Assembly: GCF_018729455.1 (NCBI RefSeq)
Contig: NZ_JAHHZF010000009.1
Coordinates: 243,176 to 307,175 of the forward strand
DNA from: Prosthecodimorpha staleyi
Lineage (GTDB): Bacteria > Pseudomonadota > Alphaproteobacteria > Rhizobiales > Ancalomicrobiaceae
Direction: 5' to 3'
Length of the DNA stretch: 64,000 nucleotides
The first letter of the stretch is position 1, and every line of letters begins with the position of its first letter. Shown in pieces: positions 53,363 to 62,185 of this stretch. Made by a program: the position numbers and the translations under genes. The notes below the pieces were generated by a model. That model saw only the letters and a list, made by a program, of their open reading frames with translations, was not told the DNA's origin and did not search any database.

Positions 53363-55006
53363 ATGGCCGCTTCGGTCACGAACAATCATGCCGGTCAGGC
53401 AACCGACGATGCGACCCGGCTCGATGCGATGATCATCGGAGCCGGCGTCGCCGGTCTCTACCAGCTTCACATGCTGCGCAACCAAGGTCTCACCGTGCGC
53501 GCCTACGACAACGCCGCAGGGGTCGGCGGAACCTGGTACTGGAACCGCTATCCGGGCGCCAAGTTCGACTCGGAAGCCTACATCTACCAGTATTATTTCT
53601 CGGAAGAGCTTTTCAAGGACTGGTCCTGGAGCGAGAAGTTCCCGGCCCAGCCGGAGATCGAGCGCTGGCTCAACTACGTCGCCGACCGGCTCGACCTGCG
53701 CAAGGACATCCAGTTCGAGACCACCATCGAGGCCGCCCACTATGACGAGGCAACGCGCCGCTGGACGGTGAAGACCGCGGCCGGCGAGGTCATCGACACC
53801 CAGTATCTGATCACCTGCTGCGGCATGCTGTCGGCGCCGCTGACCGAGGTCTTCCCCGGCCAGGACAGCTTCAAGGGCCGCATCTTCCACACCAGCCGCT
53901 GGCCGCGCGAGCCGATCGACCTCGCCGGCAAGCGGGTCGGCGTGGTCGGCATCGGCGCGACCGGCATCCAGGTGATCCAGACCATCGCCGACACGGTCGG
54001 CCATCTCGATGTCTTCATCCGGACGCCGCAATATACCCTGCCGATGAAGAGCCCGGCCTACGGACCCGAGGAGGTTCAGGCCTACAAGGATCGCTTCGAG
54101 GACTTGCGGAGCACGCTTCCGCACACCTTCACGGGCTTCGAATACGACTTCCAGCACAGCTGGGCGGAGCTGACGCCGGCCGAGCGTCGCGCCGTGCTGG
54201 AGGACATCTACGCGGACGGCTCGTTGAAGCTCTGGCTCGCCTCGTTCGGCGAGATGTTCTTCGACGAGGCGGTCAGCCAGGAGATCTCCGAGTTCGTGCG
54301 CGAGAAGATGCGGGCGCGGCTGAAGGACCCGCGGCTGTGCGATCTCCTGATCCCGAGCGACTACGGCTTCGGGACCCATCGCGTGCCGCTCGAGCGCAAC
54401 TATCTGGAGGTCTACCACCGGCCGAACGTCACGGCGGTCAGCGTCAAGGACAACCCGATCGTGGCGGTGGTGCCCGAGGGCCTGCGCCTCGCCGACGGGA
54501 CCGTCTACCCGCTCGACGTGATCATCCTGGCGACCGGCTTCGATGCCGGCACCGGCGCCCTGACCCGGATCGACATCCGCGGCAAGGGCGGGCGTTCGCT
54601 GAAGGCGGATTGGGGCCGCGACATCCGCACCACGATGGGGCTGCAGATCCACGGCTATCCGAACCTGTTCACGACCGCCGTGCCGCTCGCTCCCTCGGCC
54701 GCGCTCTGCAATATGACCACCTGCCTGCAGCAGCAGACAGAGTGGATCAGCGCCTGCATCGCCCACCTGCGCCAGCAGGGCAAGACGGTGATGGAGCCGA
54801 CGGCAGAAGCCGAGGACGCGTGGGTGCGCCACCATGACGAGACCGCCGGGGCGACGCTGATCGCCAAGACCAATTCCTGGTATCTTGGCTCGAACGTCCC
54901 CGGCAAGCCGCGCCGCGTGCTGTCCTATACCGGCGGGGTCGGCACCTATCGGCGAAAGTGCGACGAGGTTGCGGCGGCGGGCTATCCGGGCTTCGCGATC
55001 CAGTAG
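53363..55006 (+). CDS. Flavin-containing Baeyer-Villiger monooxygenase
   Basis: A 547-residue class B flavoprotein monooxygenase. It shows the N-terminal FAD motif MIIGAGVAGL, GVGGTWYWNRYPGAKFDSEAY, the BVMO fingerprint F170-K-G-R-I-F-H-T-S-R-W180-P, the NADPH motif GVVGIGATGIQ and ILATGFDAG. This fingerprint is that of cyclohexanone/phenylacetone-type enzymes. It oxidises ketones to esters or lactones with O2 and NADPH. ATG 53363 follows GGGAGGAC; the longer frame is not supported. The serine hydrolase next door would open the ester product. Confidence 0.94.
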   Translation: MAASVTNNHAGQATDDATRLDAMIIGAGVAGLYQLHMLRNQGLTVRAYDNAAGVGGTWYWNRYPGAKFDSEAYIYQYYFSEELFKDWSWSEKFPAQPEIERWLNYVADRLDLRKDIQFETTIEAAHYDEATRRWTVKTAAGEVIDTQYLITCCGMLSAPLTEVFPGQDSFKGRIFHTSRWPREPIDLAGKRVGVVGIGATGIQVIQTIADTVGHLDVFIRTPQYTLPMKSPAYGPEEVQAYKDRFEDLRSTLPHTFTGFEYDFQHSWAELTPAERRAVLEDIYADGSLKLWLASFGEMFFDEAVSQEISEFVREKMRARLKDPRLCDLLIPSDYGFGTHRVPLERNYLEVYHRPNVTAVSVKDNPIVAVVPEGLRLADGTVYPLDVIILATGFDAGTGALTRIDIRGKGGRSLKADWGRDIRTTMGLQIHGYPNLFTTAVPLAPSAALCNMTTCLQQQTEWISACIAHLRQQGKTVMEPTAEAEDAWVRHHDETAGATLIAKTNSWYLGSNVPGKPRRVLSYTGGVGTYRRKCDEVAAAGYPGFAIQ

Positions 55007-55099
55007 GATCTGCTCGCCTGGGCGGCATGCGGACGGAGCGGGCGGCGATCGGTCGCCCGCTGCACCACGACAAACAGAACGTGAATTGGGGAGGAAGCG

Positions 55100-56293
55100 A
55101 TGCAGAACGGGTTTTCCGCGTCGGCGGACGCGATCCTGAAGGGCGTGGTCGAGACCGCGCCGCATGTGCCCGGCGTCGTCGCCATGGCGACCGACCGGAC
55201 GCAGACGATCTATCGCGGTGCCGCCGGCAAGCGGCGGATCGACCGCGACCAGCCGATGACCACCGACACGGTGTTCGCGATCTTCTCGACCACCAAGGCG
55301 GTGACCGGGACGGCGGTTCTGCAACTGGTCGAGGAAGGGCGGCTCGATCTCGACGCCCCGGCCAAGACCTATGCGCCGGCGATCGGCGAACTGCAGGTGA
55401 TCGAGGGCTTCGATGCTGCCGGCGAGCCGCAGCTGCGGGCGCCGAAGCGGGAGATCACCACCCGCATGCTGATGCTGCACACGGCCGGCTTCGGCTACGA
55501 CTTCTTTAACGAGACCTACAACCGGCTGGCCGTCGAAAAGGGGCAGCCGAGCGTAGTGACCTCGTCGATGGCCTCGCTCAAGACGCCGCTCCTGTTCGAT
55601 CCGGGCGATCGCTGGGAATACGGCACCAATATCGACTGGTGCGGCCAGGTGGTCGAGGGCATCACCGGGCAGCGTCTCGGCGAGGTGTTCAAGCGCCGCA
55701 TCTTTGAGCCACTCGGCATGAACGATACGGCCTTCGAGATGACCGAGAGCATGCGCAGCCGGCTCGCCGGCATGCATGCGCGCGGCGCTGACGGTTCGCT
55801 GACCGCGCTCGACTTCGAACTGCCGGCGGCGCCGGAGGTGCATATGGGCGGCCACGGCCTGCACAGCACCGTCGAGGACTACATGCGCTTCATCCGCATG
55901 TGGCTGAATGACGGCGACGGCCCGCATGGCCGCGTGCTCAAGGCCGAGACCGTCCGGATGGCGGCGCAGAACCAGCTCGGCGACAAGAAGATCTGCATGC
56001 TGCCGGGCGTGATCCCGTCGCTGTCGAACGATGCCGAGTTCTTCCCCGGACTGTCGAAGTCCTGGGCCTTCACCTTCATGGTCAACGACGAGGCCGCCCC
56101 GACCGGCCGTCCGGCCGGTGCGCTCGGCTGGGCCGGGCTCGCCAACCTGTTCTACTGGATCGACCGCGAGAACGGCTTCGGCGGCTTCTGGGCGACGCAG
56201 ATCCTGCCCTTTGCCGATGCCGCCTCGTTCACCGGCTACATGGCCTTCGAGACGGCCTTCTACGACGCCCTGGCGCAGAAGAGCGCCGCCTGA
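55100..56293 (+). CDS. Serine hydrolase (beta-lactamase/esterase family VIII-like)
   Basis: A 397-residue serine hydrolase of the class C beta-lactamase fold. The SxxK motif is Ser63-Thr-Thr-Lys66 ([12 protein letters not shown]), and the YxN-type motif is Tyr174 in WEYGTNIDW, both required for an esterase family VIII catalytic site. No signal peptide, so it is not a periplasmic beta-lactamase. It lies 93 bp after the monooxygenase gene with GGGGAGGAAG as ribosome site, so the pair likely converts a ketone to a hydroxy acid. A 13-bp perfect hairpin follows. Confidence 0.9.
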   Translation: MQNGFSASADAILKGVVETAPHVPGVVAMATDRTQTIYRGAAGKRRIDRDQPMTTDTVFAIFSTTKAVTGTAVLQLVEEGRLDLDAPAKTYAPAIGELQVIEGFDAAGEPQLRAPKREITTRMLMLHTAGFGYDFFNETYNRLAVEKGQPSVVTSSMASLKTPLLFDPGDRWEYGTNIDWCGQVVEGITGQRLGEVFKRRIFEPLGMNDTAFEMTESMRSRLAGMHARGADGSLTALDFELPAAPEVHMGGHGLHSTVEDYMRFIRMWLNDGDGPHGRVLKAETVRMAAQNQLGDKKICMLPGVIPSLSNDAEFFPGLSKSWAFTFMVNDEAAPTGRPAGALGWAGLANLFYWIDRENGFGGFWATQILPFADAASFTGYMAFETAFYDALAQKSAA

Positions 56294-56318
56294 CGGGCAG
56301 GGGCCTCAAGCCTCAATG

Positions 56319-56352
56319 CCGGGCGAAGTCCCAGAGACAGGACTTCGCCCGG
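56319..56352. terminator. Strong hairpin between the convergent esterase and amidohydrolase genes
   Basis: A 13-bp perfect stem (CCGGGCGAAGTCC) closes an 8-base loop, then a short TTT occurs on the + strand. It is a likely bidirectional or + strand terminator. Confidence 0.75.
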
Positions 56353-56371
56353 TGCCTTTCCGGCCCTCGGA

Positions 56372-57910
56372 TCAGACCGACGAGGAGGCCTCGTAGAAGG
56401 GCTTGCGCGGCTCGTCGCGGATATAGCCTTCGTAGAACTTCTTCACATGCGGGAACACGTCGAAGCCGAGCTGGCGACGGGCGATCTCGTCCTCATTGCG
56501 CGGCTGCGCCAGGATGTCGTGGATCTCCTTGAGCACGGCGTCGCGGTCGATCTTGGTGAAGCGGCCGTCGGCATAGACCACCTCGCCGTCGACATAGACG
56601 GCCGAGACGTGGCGAGCGTGGGCGCGCTGCACCAGGGCGTCAAGCAGCGGGATGTCGGCATCCTGGTAGGGATAGAAGGCGGCATCGACGTCGATCAGCA
56701 CGGCGTCGAAATGGCGGCCCGGATCGAGCCGGCCGATCTCGCTGCCGAAGGCGGTCGTCTTGGCGCCGCCCTCGCTGGCCATGCGGAAGATCTGCGTCGG
56801 CGTCGGCACGTCGTCGTCCATGCCGGGCGTGCGGTGGACGCGCAGCGCCAGCTTCAATTCCTGCAGCATGTCGCGGTCTTCGTTGATGCCGGCCTCGTCG
56901 AGGCCCATGCCGACATTGATGCCCTTCTTCTCCCAGACATTGAGCGGGGCGAGGCCCGAGCGCAGGCGGAAGTTGGACGAGCAGTTGTGGCAGATGCAGG
57001 TGCCGGTATCGGCGGCGATATCGATATCCTCGGCATTCAGCCAGACGCCGTGGCCGAGCGTCATGTGCGGGCCGAGCAGGCCGAGATCGTAGAGATGGCG
57101 CATGGCGGTCTTGCCGGTGCGCCGATAGGCATATTCCTTTTGCAGCGCCGTCTCGAGCAGATGCATGTGCATCGGCACGTTGGCGGAGCGGGATTTCTCC
57201 TGCAGGGCGAGCAGGCCGTCGTCGGAGACCCAGTGTAGGTTGGCCGGTGCGAGCTGGATGCGGGTCAGGCGCTGGCCCTGGTTCTCGGCATGCAACTGGT
57301 CGAACAGGCGCATGAAGTCCGAGAACGGCATGGCCTGGGACTTCAGATAGGGCAGCAGCCGGTCGGCGAGGTCCTTCGGCAGGCGGGCGCAGAAATCCTC
57401 GTCGGCCTCGTAGACGAGGCGGTTCTGCTCGCGCACGGCATAGCAGTAGGAAGCGCGCATGCCGATATTGCGGTAGCCGTTCAGCACCTTGGTGGCGGCG
57501 CCGTGGATCGCATCGTAGCCGCCCTGCATCCAGCCCTGGATGTGCTGCACGGTGGTGATGCCGGAGGCGATCATCTCGAAGGCCGAATAGAGCGTGTCGA
57601 GATAGAGATCGAGGCGGCGTGCCGGGATGCGGCTGGCGAACCACAGTTCCAGCGGGTGGTCCGGCGAGCCGTGCTGCAGCGGCGTGATGCCGACATGGTG
57701 GTGGGCGTTGACGAAGCCCGGCAGCATGGCGTGCTTGGGATAGCTCTTGACCGGCGCGGTCGGCGCCAGTGCGATCATCTCGTCGAGGGTGCCGGTCGCC
57801 ACCACGATGCCGTCGCGCGACAGCACCGCGCCCTTGTCGATGACGACCGGATTGTGACGGTCCTTGGCGCCGGTGATCAGCGTGCGGGCCTGGACGATCA
57901 GTTCTGCCAT
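56372..57910 (-). CDS. Amidohydrolase family protein (TrzA/AtzB/cytosine-deaminase-like), copy 1
   Basis: A 512-residue metal-dependent hydrolase. Its metal-binding set is complete: HxH in VNAHHHVG, MHMHLLE, LGHGVW, and Asp in GLDEAG. A urease-like outer domain embraces the barrel (NPVVIDKGAVLSRDGIVV and DIDAAFYPYQ-type VLIDVDAAF). The subfamily deaminates or dechlorinates N-heterocycles such as triazines, guanine or pyrimidines. It overlaps the nitrilase gene by 13 bp and ends a five-gene NitT/TauT operon. The reaction on the imported compound is inferred; a tailing region (EEY...) is variable. Confidence 0.92.
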   Translation of the reverse strand: MAELIVQARTLITGAKDRHNPVVIDKGAVLSRDGIVVATGTLDEMIALAPTAPVKSYPKHAMLPGFVNAHHHVGITPLQHGSPDHPLELWFASRIPARRLDLYLDTLYSAFEMIASGITTVQHIQGWMQGGYDAIHGAATKVLNGYRNIGMRASYCYAVREQNRLVYEADEDFCARLPKDLADRLLPYLKSQAMPFSDFMRLFDQLHAENQGQRLTRIQLAPANLHWVSDDGLLALQEKSRSANVPMHMHLLETALQKEYAYRRTGKTAMRHLYDLGLLGPHMTLGHGVWLNAEDIDIAADTGTCICHNCSSNFRLRSGLAPLNVWEKKGINVGMGLDEAGINEDRDMLQELKLALRVHRTPGMDDDVPTPTQIFRMASEGGAKTTAFGSEIGRLDPGRHFDAVLIDVDAAFYPYQDADIPLLDALVQRAHARHVSAVYVDGEVVYADGRFTKIDRDAVLKEIHDILAQPRNEDEIARRQLGFDVFPHVKKFYEGYIRDEPRKPFYEASSSV

Positions 57911-58809
57911 GGCTTGTCTCCTTGGGCGGTGTTCTTGAGCGGAAGGCGCAGGCGCGCCGCAGTCGGGTTCGCGGCCCGGGCGGCGGCGAGCGCGGCGGGA
58001 TCGATGTCGACGAGGACGATGGGGCCCGGCCGGCCGTCCGCCGGGGGCGAGCCCAACGGGGACGGCGGCCCGTCGGCGACGGCCAGCACGTCGCCGTTCG
58101 GCGAGATCGCGGCCGTCGCGCCGTCATGCAGCACGGCCCGGCCGGTCACGGTCTCGGCGCCGAAGCGCGCGGCGGCCAGCGCATAGACGGCGTTGGCGCG
58201 GGCATGGGTCGCGAGTTCGCCGAGATAGAGCGGGGGCGGATCGGCCGGCGCCGGGCCGGCGACCAGCACGGCGACGCAGTCTGCACCCGCGGCCGCGGCG
58301 GCACGCCAGCATTCCGGGAAGCGACGGTCGTAGCAGATCAGCGGGGTGACCCGGATCGGGCCGATCTCCAGCACCCTCACCATGGCGGCGCCGGGCGTGA
58401 AATGATCGGTCTCGCCGAAGGCTTCGCCGTCGCCCAGCGGCGGCAGATGGATCTTGGTCGCCGCGATCTCGATGCTGCCGTCGGGCCGCGCCAGCAGGGC
58501 GGCGTTGAAGGGGCGGGCATCGTCAGCCCCGGCCACCGGCGCGCCATACAGGATGGCGATGCCGAGATCGCGGGCGAGATCCGAGGCCCAGCGGGCCGTC
58601 GGTCCGTCGGGCGTCTCGCCGGCGAGCGGAAAGCGGGCCGGGTCCTCCGCGGCCGTATAGGGCCAGGCGAAGAGCTCGGGCAGCAGGACGAGCCCGGCGC
58701 CGGCCGCCGCCGCCTGCCGGATGCCGGCCTCGGCCTGAAGCCGCGCGGACGCGGGATCCCCGTCGGCGGGGCCGGTGCCGACCGCGCCTATCCTGAATGG
58801 CGTACCCAT
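57898..58809 (-). CDS. Carbon-nitrogen hydrolase (nitrilase superfamily)
   Basis: A 303-residue nitrilase-fold amidase with the Glu-Lys-Cys triad: Glu45 (LLPELF), Lys119 (AATKIHLPP) and Cys159 (LICYDRRFPE). The loop around the cysteine (CYDRRFPE) resembles amidases of the omega-amidase/carbamoylase branches more than true nitrilases. It sits between the ABC ATPase (9 bp) and the amidohydrolase (13-bp overlap), so an amide or carbamoyl released by the amidohydrolase is a likely substrate. The C-terminal AANPTAARLRLPLKN tail is low complexity. Confidence 0.9.
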   Translation of the reverse strand: MGTPFRIGAVGTGPADGDPASARLQAEAGIRQAAAAGAGLVLLPELFAWPYTAAEDPARFPLAGETPDGPTARWASDLARDLGIAILYGAPVAGADDARPFNAALLARPDGSIEIAATKIHLPPLGDGEAFGETDHFTPGAAMVRVLEIGPIRVTPLICYDRRFPECWRAAAAAGADCVAVLVAGPAPADPPPLYLGELATHARANAVYALAAARFGAETVTGRAVLHDGATAAISPNGDVLAVADGPPSPLGSPPADGRPGPIVLVDIDPAALAAARAANPTAARLRLPLKNTAQGDKPWQN

Positions 58810-58818
58810 CGGATGGCC

Positions 58819-59622
58819 TCAGGCCGCTTCCTGTTCGGCGAAGGCCCGATCGACCTCGGCAGCGAGAAGCTCGGTGAACATGTCGCGATACTCGTGGTAG
58901 CGCGGGTCGCGGGTCGGCCGCGGGCGGGGCAGGTCGATCGGCACGATGGTCTTCACGCGGCCGGGGCGGGCGGTGAACACCACCACCCGGTCGGCGAGCG
59001 CGATGGCCTCGTCGATCGAATGGGTGACGAGCAGGATCGAGGCGCCGCTGTCGCGCCAGATCTGCAGCAGGAAGTCCTGCATGCGCGAGCGGGTCTGCAC
59101 GTCGAGCGCCGCGAAGGGCTCGTCCATCATCAGGACCTTCGGCTTCATGGCCAGCGCCCGGGCGCAGGCGGCGCGCTGGCGCATGCCGCCGGACAGTTCG
59201 TCCGGCTTCTTGTCGAGCATGTCGCCGAGGCCGACGCGCTTCAGCATCTCGATGGCGATCTCGCGCCGGCGCACCGGCAGCACGCCCTGGATCGAGAGCC
59301 CGAAGGCGACATTGTCGGCGATGGTCAGCCAGGGGAACAGCGAGGCCTCCTGGAAGATCAGGCCGCGCTCGGCCGAGGGCTCGGTGACCGGCAGGCCGTC
59401 GCAGACGATCGAGCCGCCGCTGACCCCTTCCAGGCCGGCGATCATGTAGAGCAGCGTGGACTTGCCGCAGCCCGACGGTCCGAGCAGGACGACGAACTCG
59501 CCGGGCGCCACATCGAATTCCAGGCCGCGCAGGGCCTCGACCGGGGTCCGGCCCTCGGGCGTCCAGATCTTGTCGACGGCCTTGATCGACACGGAGGGGC
59601 GGGAGGAGATGGGGCGGTTCAT
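58819..59622 (-). CDS. NitT/TauT-type ABC transporter ATP-binding protein
   Basis: A 267-residue importer ATPase of the nitrate/sulfonate/taurine class. Walker A LGPSGCGKST, Q-loop FQEASLFPWLTI, signature LSGGMRQR, Walker B VLMMDEPFAALD and VTHSIDEAIALADR are intact. ATG 59622 overlaps the permease stop (ATGA). It pairs with the permease and Tat-exported binding protein of the same operon. Confidence 0.94.
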   Translation of the reverse strand: MNRPISSRPSVSIKAVDKIWTPEGRTPVEALRGLEFDVAPGEFVVLLGPSGCGKSTLLYMIAGLEGVSGGSIVCDGLPVTEPSAERGLIFQEASLFPWLTIADNVAFGLSIQGVLPVRRREIAIEMLKRVGLGDMLDKKPDELSGGMRQRAACARALAMKPKVLMMDEPFAALDVQTRSRMQDFLLQIWRDSGASILLVTHSIDEAIALADRVVVFTARPGRVKTIVPIDLPRPRPTRDPRYHEYRDMFTELLAAEVDRAFAEQEAA

Positions 59623-60539
59623 CGGGAGGCTCCCTCGCCGGGGGCGACCCACCAGAGCGTCTTGCGCTGGAACTCGCGCAGGGCCCAGTCGCTGAGGAAA
59701 CCCAGCGCTCCGATGATCGCCATGTTGAAGAAGACGAGCTTGGCGTTGAAGGTCGCCCTCGCCATGTTGGTGATCTGGCCGAGCCCGGAGCCGACGCCGA
59801 CGGTCTCGGCGACCAGCACGACCATCCAGGCGCCGAGCAGGTTGAGGCGCACGGTCATGAACAGGCTCGGCAGGATGGCGGGCAGGATCACCCGCCAGAA
59901 GGTCTGCCGCTCGGTCGCCCCCATGATGCGGGCGACGTGCAGATAGTTCTTCGGCACGCTGGCGATCTGGGCGCCGGTCGACAGCACGATCGCGAAGAAG
60001 ACCGTGATGAAGACCAGGAAGATGGCCGGCACGTCGCCGATGCCGAATACGAAGATGGCGACCGGCAGCCAGGCGACCGGGGAGATCGGCGCCAGCAGAA
60101 GCACTGTGCCCAGAGCCAGATTGCGGAAGATCTTGATGTAATGGATCAGCGCGCCGACGGCGGTGCCGAGCACCAGGCCGAGCGCCAGGCCGGTGAAGAC
60201 GCGGAACATGGTCCAGCCGGCGGTGGCCATCAGGGCAGTCGCCCCGCCGCCGGTCGCCATGTGGCCGACCTTGTTGGAGCGGTCGAAGAATTTCAGCGTG
60301 CCGGGAATGTCCTGCAGGAACATGTGCGGCGGCGGCAGCAGCAGCGGATTGGCGACCTCCACATACCAGAGCAGTTCCCAGATCGCGGCGAACAGGCCGA
60401 CCGAGACCAGTCCCCAGAACAATGACGCGAGGCGCCTCTTCGCAGCAGGAGACGGAAAGCTCCGAACGGGAAGCTTGCCGCCGCCGAGCGAGCCTCCGAG
60501 AGGGCCGCCGGATGGAACCGATTGTGCGCTCATGGCCAT
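59619..60539 (-). CDS. NitT/TauT-type ABC transporter permease
   Basis: A 306-residue permease. After a hydrophilic leader of about 45 residues, six membrane helices are predicted; the EAA-like loop is seen in ARIMGATERQTFWRVILPAILPSLFMTVRLNLLGAWMVVLVAET. This VILPAILPSL-type loop is typical of SsuC/TauC/ThiX proteins. Starts at 60539 (used) or 60533 are both possible. The gap to the upstream binding-protein gene (188 bp) contains a strong intercistronic hairpin. Confidence 0.93.
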   Translation of the reverse strand: MAMSAQSVPSGGPLGGSLGGGKLPVRSFPSPAAKRRLASLFWGLVSVGLFAAIWELLWYVEVANPLLLPPPHMFLQDIPGTLKFFDRSNKVGHMATGGGATALMATAGWTMFRVFTGLALGLVLGTAVGALIHYIKIFRNLALGTVLLLAPISPVAWLPVAIFVFGIGDVPAIFLVFITVFFAIVLSTGAQIASVPKNYLHVARIMGATERQTFWRVILPAILPSLFMTVRLNLLGAWMVVLVAETVGVGSGLGQITNMARATFNAKLVFFNMAIIGALGFLSDWALREFQRKTLWWVAPGEGASR

Positions 60540-60658
60540 GGCTACTCGTCGCGTTTTCGAACCGAGAGGGATGCGGGGCGCGCGCGCCTTGATGCGGCGC
60601 CCTGCCGGAGGAAGACCGGCCGCAGGGCGCTGCAGCGCAACGTATTGCGGGGAGAGTG

Positions 60659-60688
60659 GCGTGACCGGGCCGATCCGCCCGGTCACGC
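60659..60688. other. Intercistronic stem-loop downstream of the binding-protein gene
   Basis: A 12-bp perfect stem GCGTGACCGGGC/GCCCGGTCACGC closes a CGATCC loop, about 40 bp after the binding-protein stop codon and inside the operon. It lacks a T tract, so 3'-end protection of the binding-protein mRNA or partial termination is more likely than full termination. Confidence 0.6.
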
Positions 60689-60727
60689 GAGGATGCGAGG
60701 GGCCGCCTGTGGAAGGCGGCGCCCGGA

Positions 60728-61780
60728 TCAGGCCGACTTCAGCTTGAGGCCGTCATAGAGCGGCTTGTTCTCGGCGATGACGGCTTCGAGCAGCGACCAG
60801 TCGAAGGCGCCCTTGTCCGGGGACTTCTTGACGTAGCCGAGTTCCTGCATGGAGAGGCCGCGATCGATGATGAACTGGGTCTGGTTGCGCTGGTCGACCA
60901 CGATCGGCTGCTTGGTGGAGGCGTCCATGGCCGCTTCCATGGAGGTCTTGTAGTATTTGCCGACCGTGTCCTTGAGGGCCGCGGTCTTGTCGGACTCGGC
61001 CTGGGACTGGGCAACCATCAGCGCCTTGATGACCGCCTTGACGGCGGCGGGGTTCTTCTCGATCAGCGGCGTGCGGACGGCGAGCACGCAGTCCGAATAG
61101 CCCTTGCCGTAGAGGTCGGTGCCGTCGGACAGCACGGTCGCGCCCTTGCGGCCGATGACGCACTGGGTGGCGTAGGGCTCGATGTGGCAGATCGCGTCGA
61201 TGGCGCCGGCGATGAAGGCCTGGGCCAGTTCCGGCGAGGTGTCGAGATACTTGATCTGGACGTCCTTGAAGGAGAGGCCGGCCTTCTTCAGGTAGTCGTA
61301 GGGCAGGACTTCGAGCGTGTCGGCCTGGAAGGTGCCGAAGGTCTTGCCCTTCAGGTCGGCCGCGGACTTGATGCCCTCCTTGGCGACGATGATGCAGCCC
61401 TGCACGCCGCCACCGGCGACGATCTTCACCGGCGCGCCGGCATCGTAGAGCGTCATGAAGTTCGAATAGGGGATCATCGAGATGTCGACGAGACCCGCGC
61501 CGAACATGGTGGTGATCTCGGTATTCGACGGGGTGACGACGAATTCGAGGTCGACGCCGTCGGCTTTGGTCAGTCCGCGCTCTTTGGCGAGGAAGATGCC
61601 CATGTTGCAGAAGCCGGACCCGTGCGTCGCCTTGACGGTGGTGGCGGCAAAGGCGGGCTGCGGCATCAGCATGGAGGCGAGAGACGCGGGCAGCGCAACG
61701 GTCGCAGCGCCCGCGGCGGTCGACTTCAGGAAGCCGCGGCGGGAGAAATTCCGATAGAAAGTGCCATCACGATCGCACAT
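60728..61780 (-). CDS. NitT/TauT-type ABC transporter substrate-binding protein (NMT1/THI5-like)
   Basis: A 350-residue binding protein. Residues about 1-45 form a twin-arginine signal (SRRGFLKSTAAGAATVALPASLASML...AFA). The mature part shows NMT1/THI5-like order: GIFLAKERGLTKADGVDLEFV, GAGLVDISMIPYSNFMTL, VAGGGVQGCIIVAKEGI, DLKGKTFGTFQADTLEVLPYDYLKKAG and IAGAIDAICHIEPYATQ. ATG 61780 has an excellent GGAGGGG ribosome site. First gene of the five-gene operon. Family members bind taurine, nitrate, sulfonates or thiamine-pyrimidine precursors; with hydrolases in the operon an N-heterocyclic or amide ligand is plausible. Confidence 0.94.
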   Translation of the reverse strand: MCDRDGTFYRNFSRRGFLKSTAAGAATVALPASLASMLMPQPAFAATTVKATHGSGFCNMGIFLAKERGLTKADGVDLEFVVTPSNTEITTMFGAGLVDISMIPYSNFMTLYDAGAPVKIVAGGGVQGCIIVAKEGIKSAADLKGKTFGTFQADTLEVLPYDYLKKAGLSFKDVQIKYLDTSPELAQAFIAGAIDAICHIEPYATQCVIGRKGATVLSDGTDLYGKGYSDCVLAVRTPLIEKNPAAVKAVIKALMVAQSQAESDKTAALKDTVGKYYKTSMEAAMDASTKQPIVVDQRNQTQFIIDRGLSMQELGYVKKSPDKGAFDWSLLEAVIAENKPLYDGLKLKSA

Positions 61781-62185
61781 GGTCCCCTCCGGTTCTTTGG
61801 AACCGAACTGGACCCCGTCCTGGCTCGAACCACCGTTGAGCCGGCGGATCGCAAGGCGCGCGCAGCACCCCACGATCCCTGCACGGGATCCCGACGATGG
61901 GCACGCCAACCCGAAAGAGCCTGACGCTCTGCGCTGACCCGAAATTTGCAAGCGCCATGCCAAGACGGCGCTGGCCGAGCGGGTCGCACGAATGCTCAAG
62001 ATGAGAAATGTTACGTTATAACATAATTTTGGCAAGTCCGGTGAATGCCCAAATGTAGGGCATCGACGGCGCGCGGAATGCCTTGATCCGAAGCGTCATC
62101 CTCGGCAAGTTCGCCCGGCTTTTCCTTCGTCCTGCGCATACGGGCGGTTTTCGCCCCGGCAGCGCCTCCAATCCCGGTCCGAACC
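61781..62185. promoter_or_regulatory. Divergent region with AT-rich dyad
   Basis: This 405-bp region holds no gene. It contains a markedly AT-rich dyad ATGTTA-CGTTA-TAACAT (62008-62024), unlike anything else in the window, between the NitT/TauT operon and the second amidohydrolase gene. It may be an operator or promoter for both. Confidence 0.5.

Noticed and set aside
53252..55927. An 891-codon frame antisense to the monooxygenase and esterase genes
   Set aside because: It covers two well-supported genes and has no domain or signal; a GC-bias shadow.
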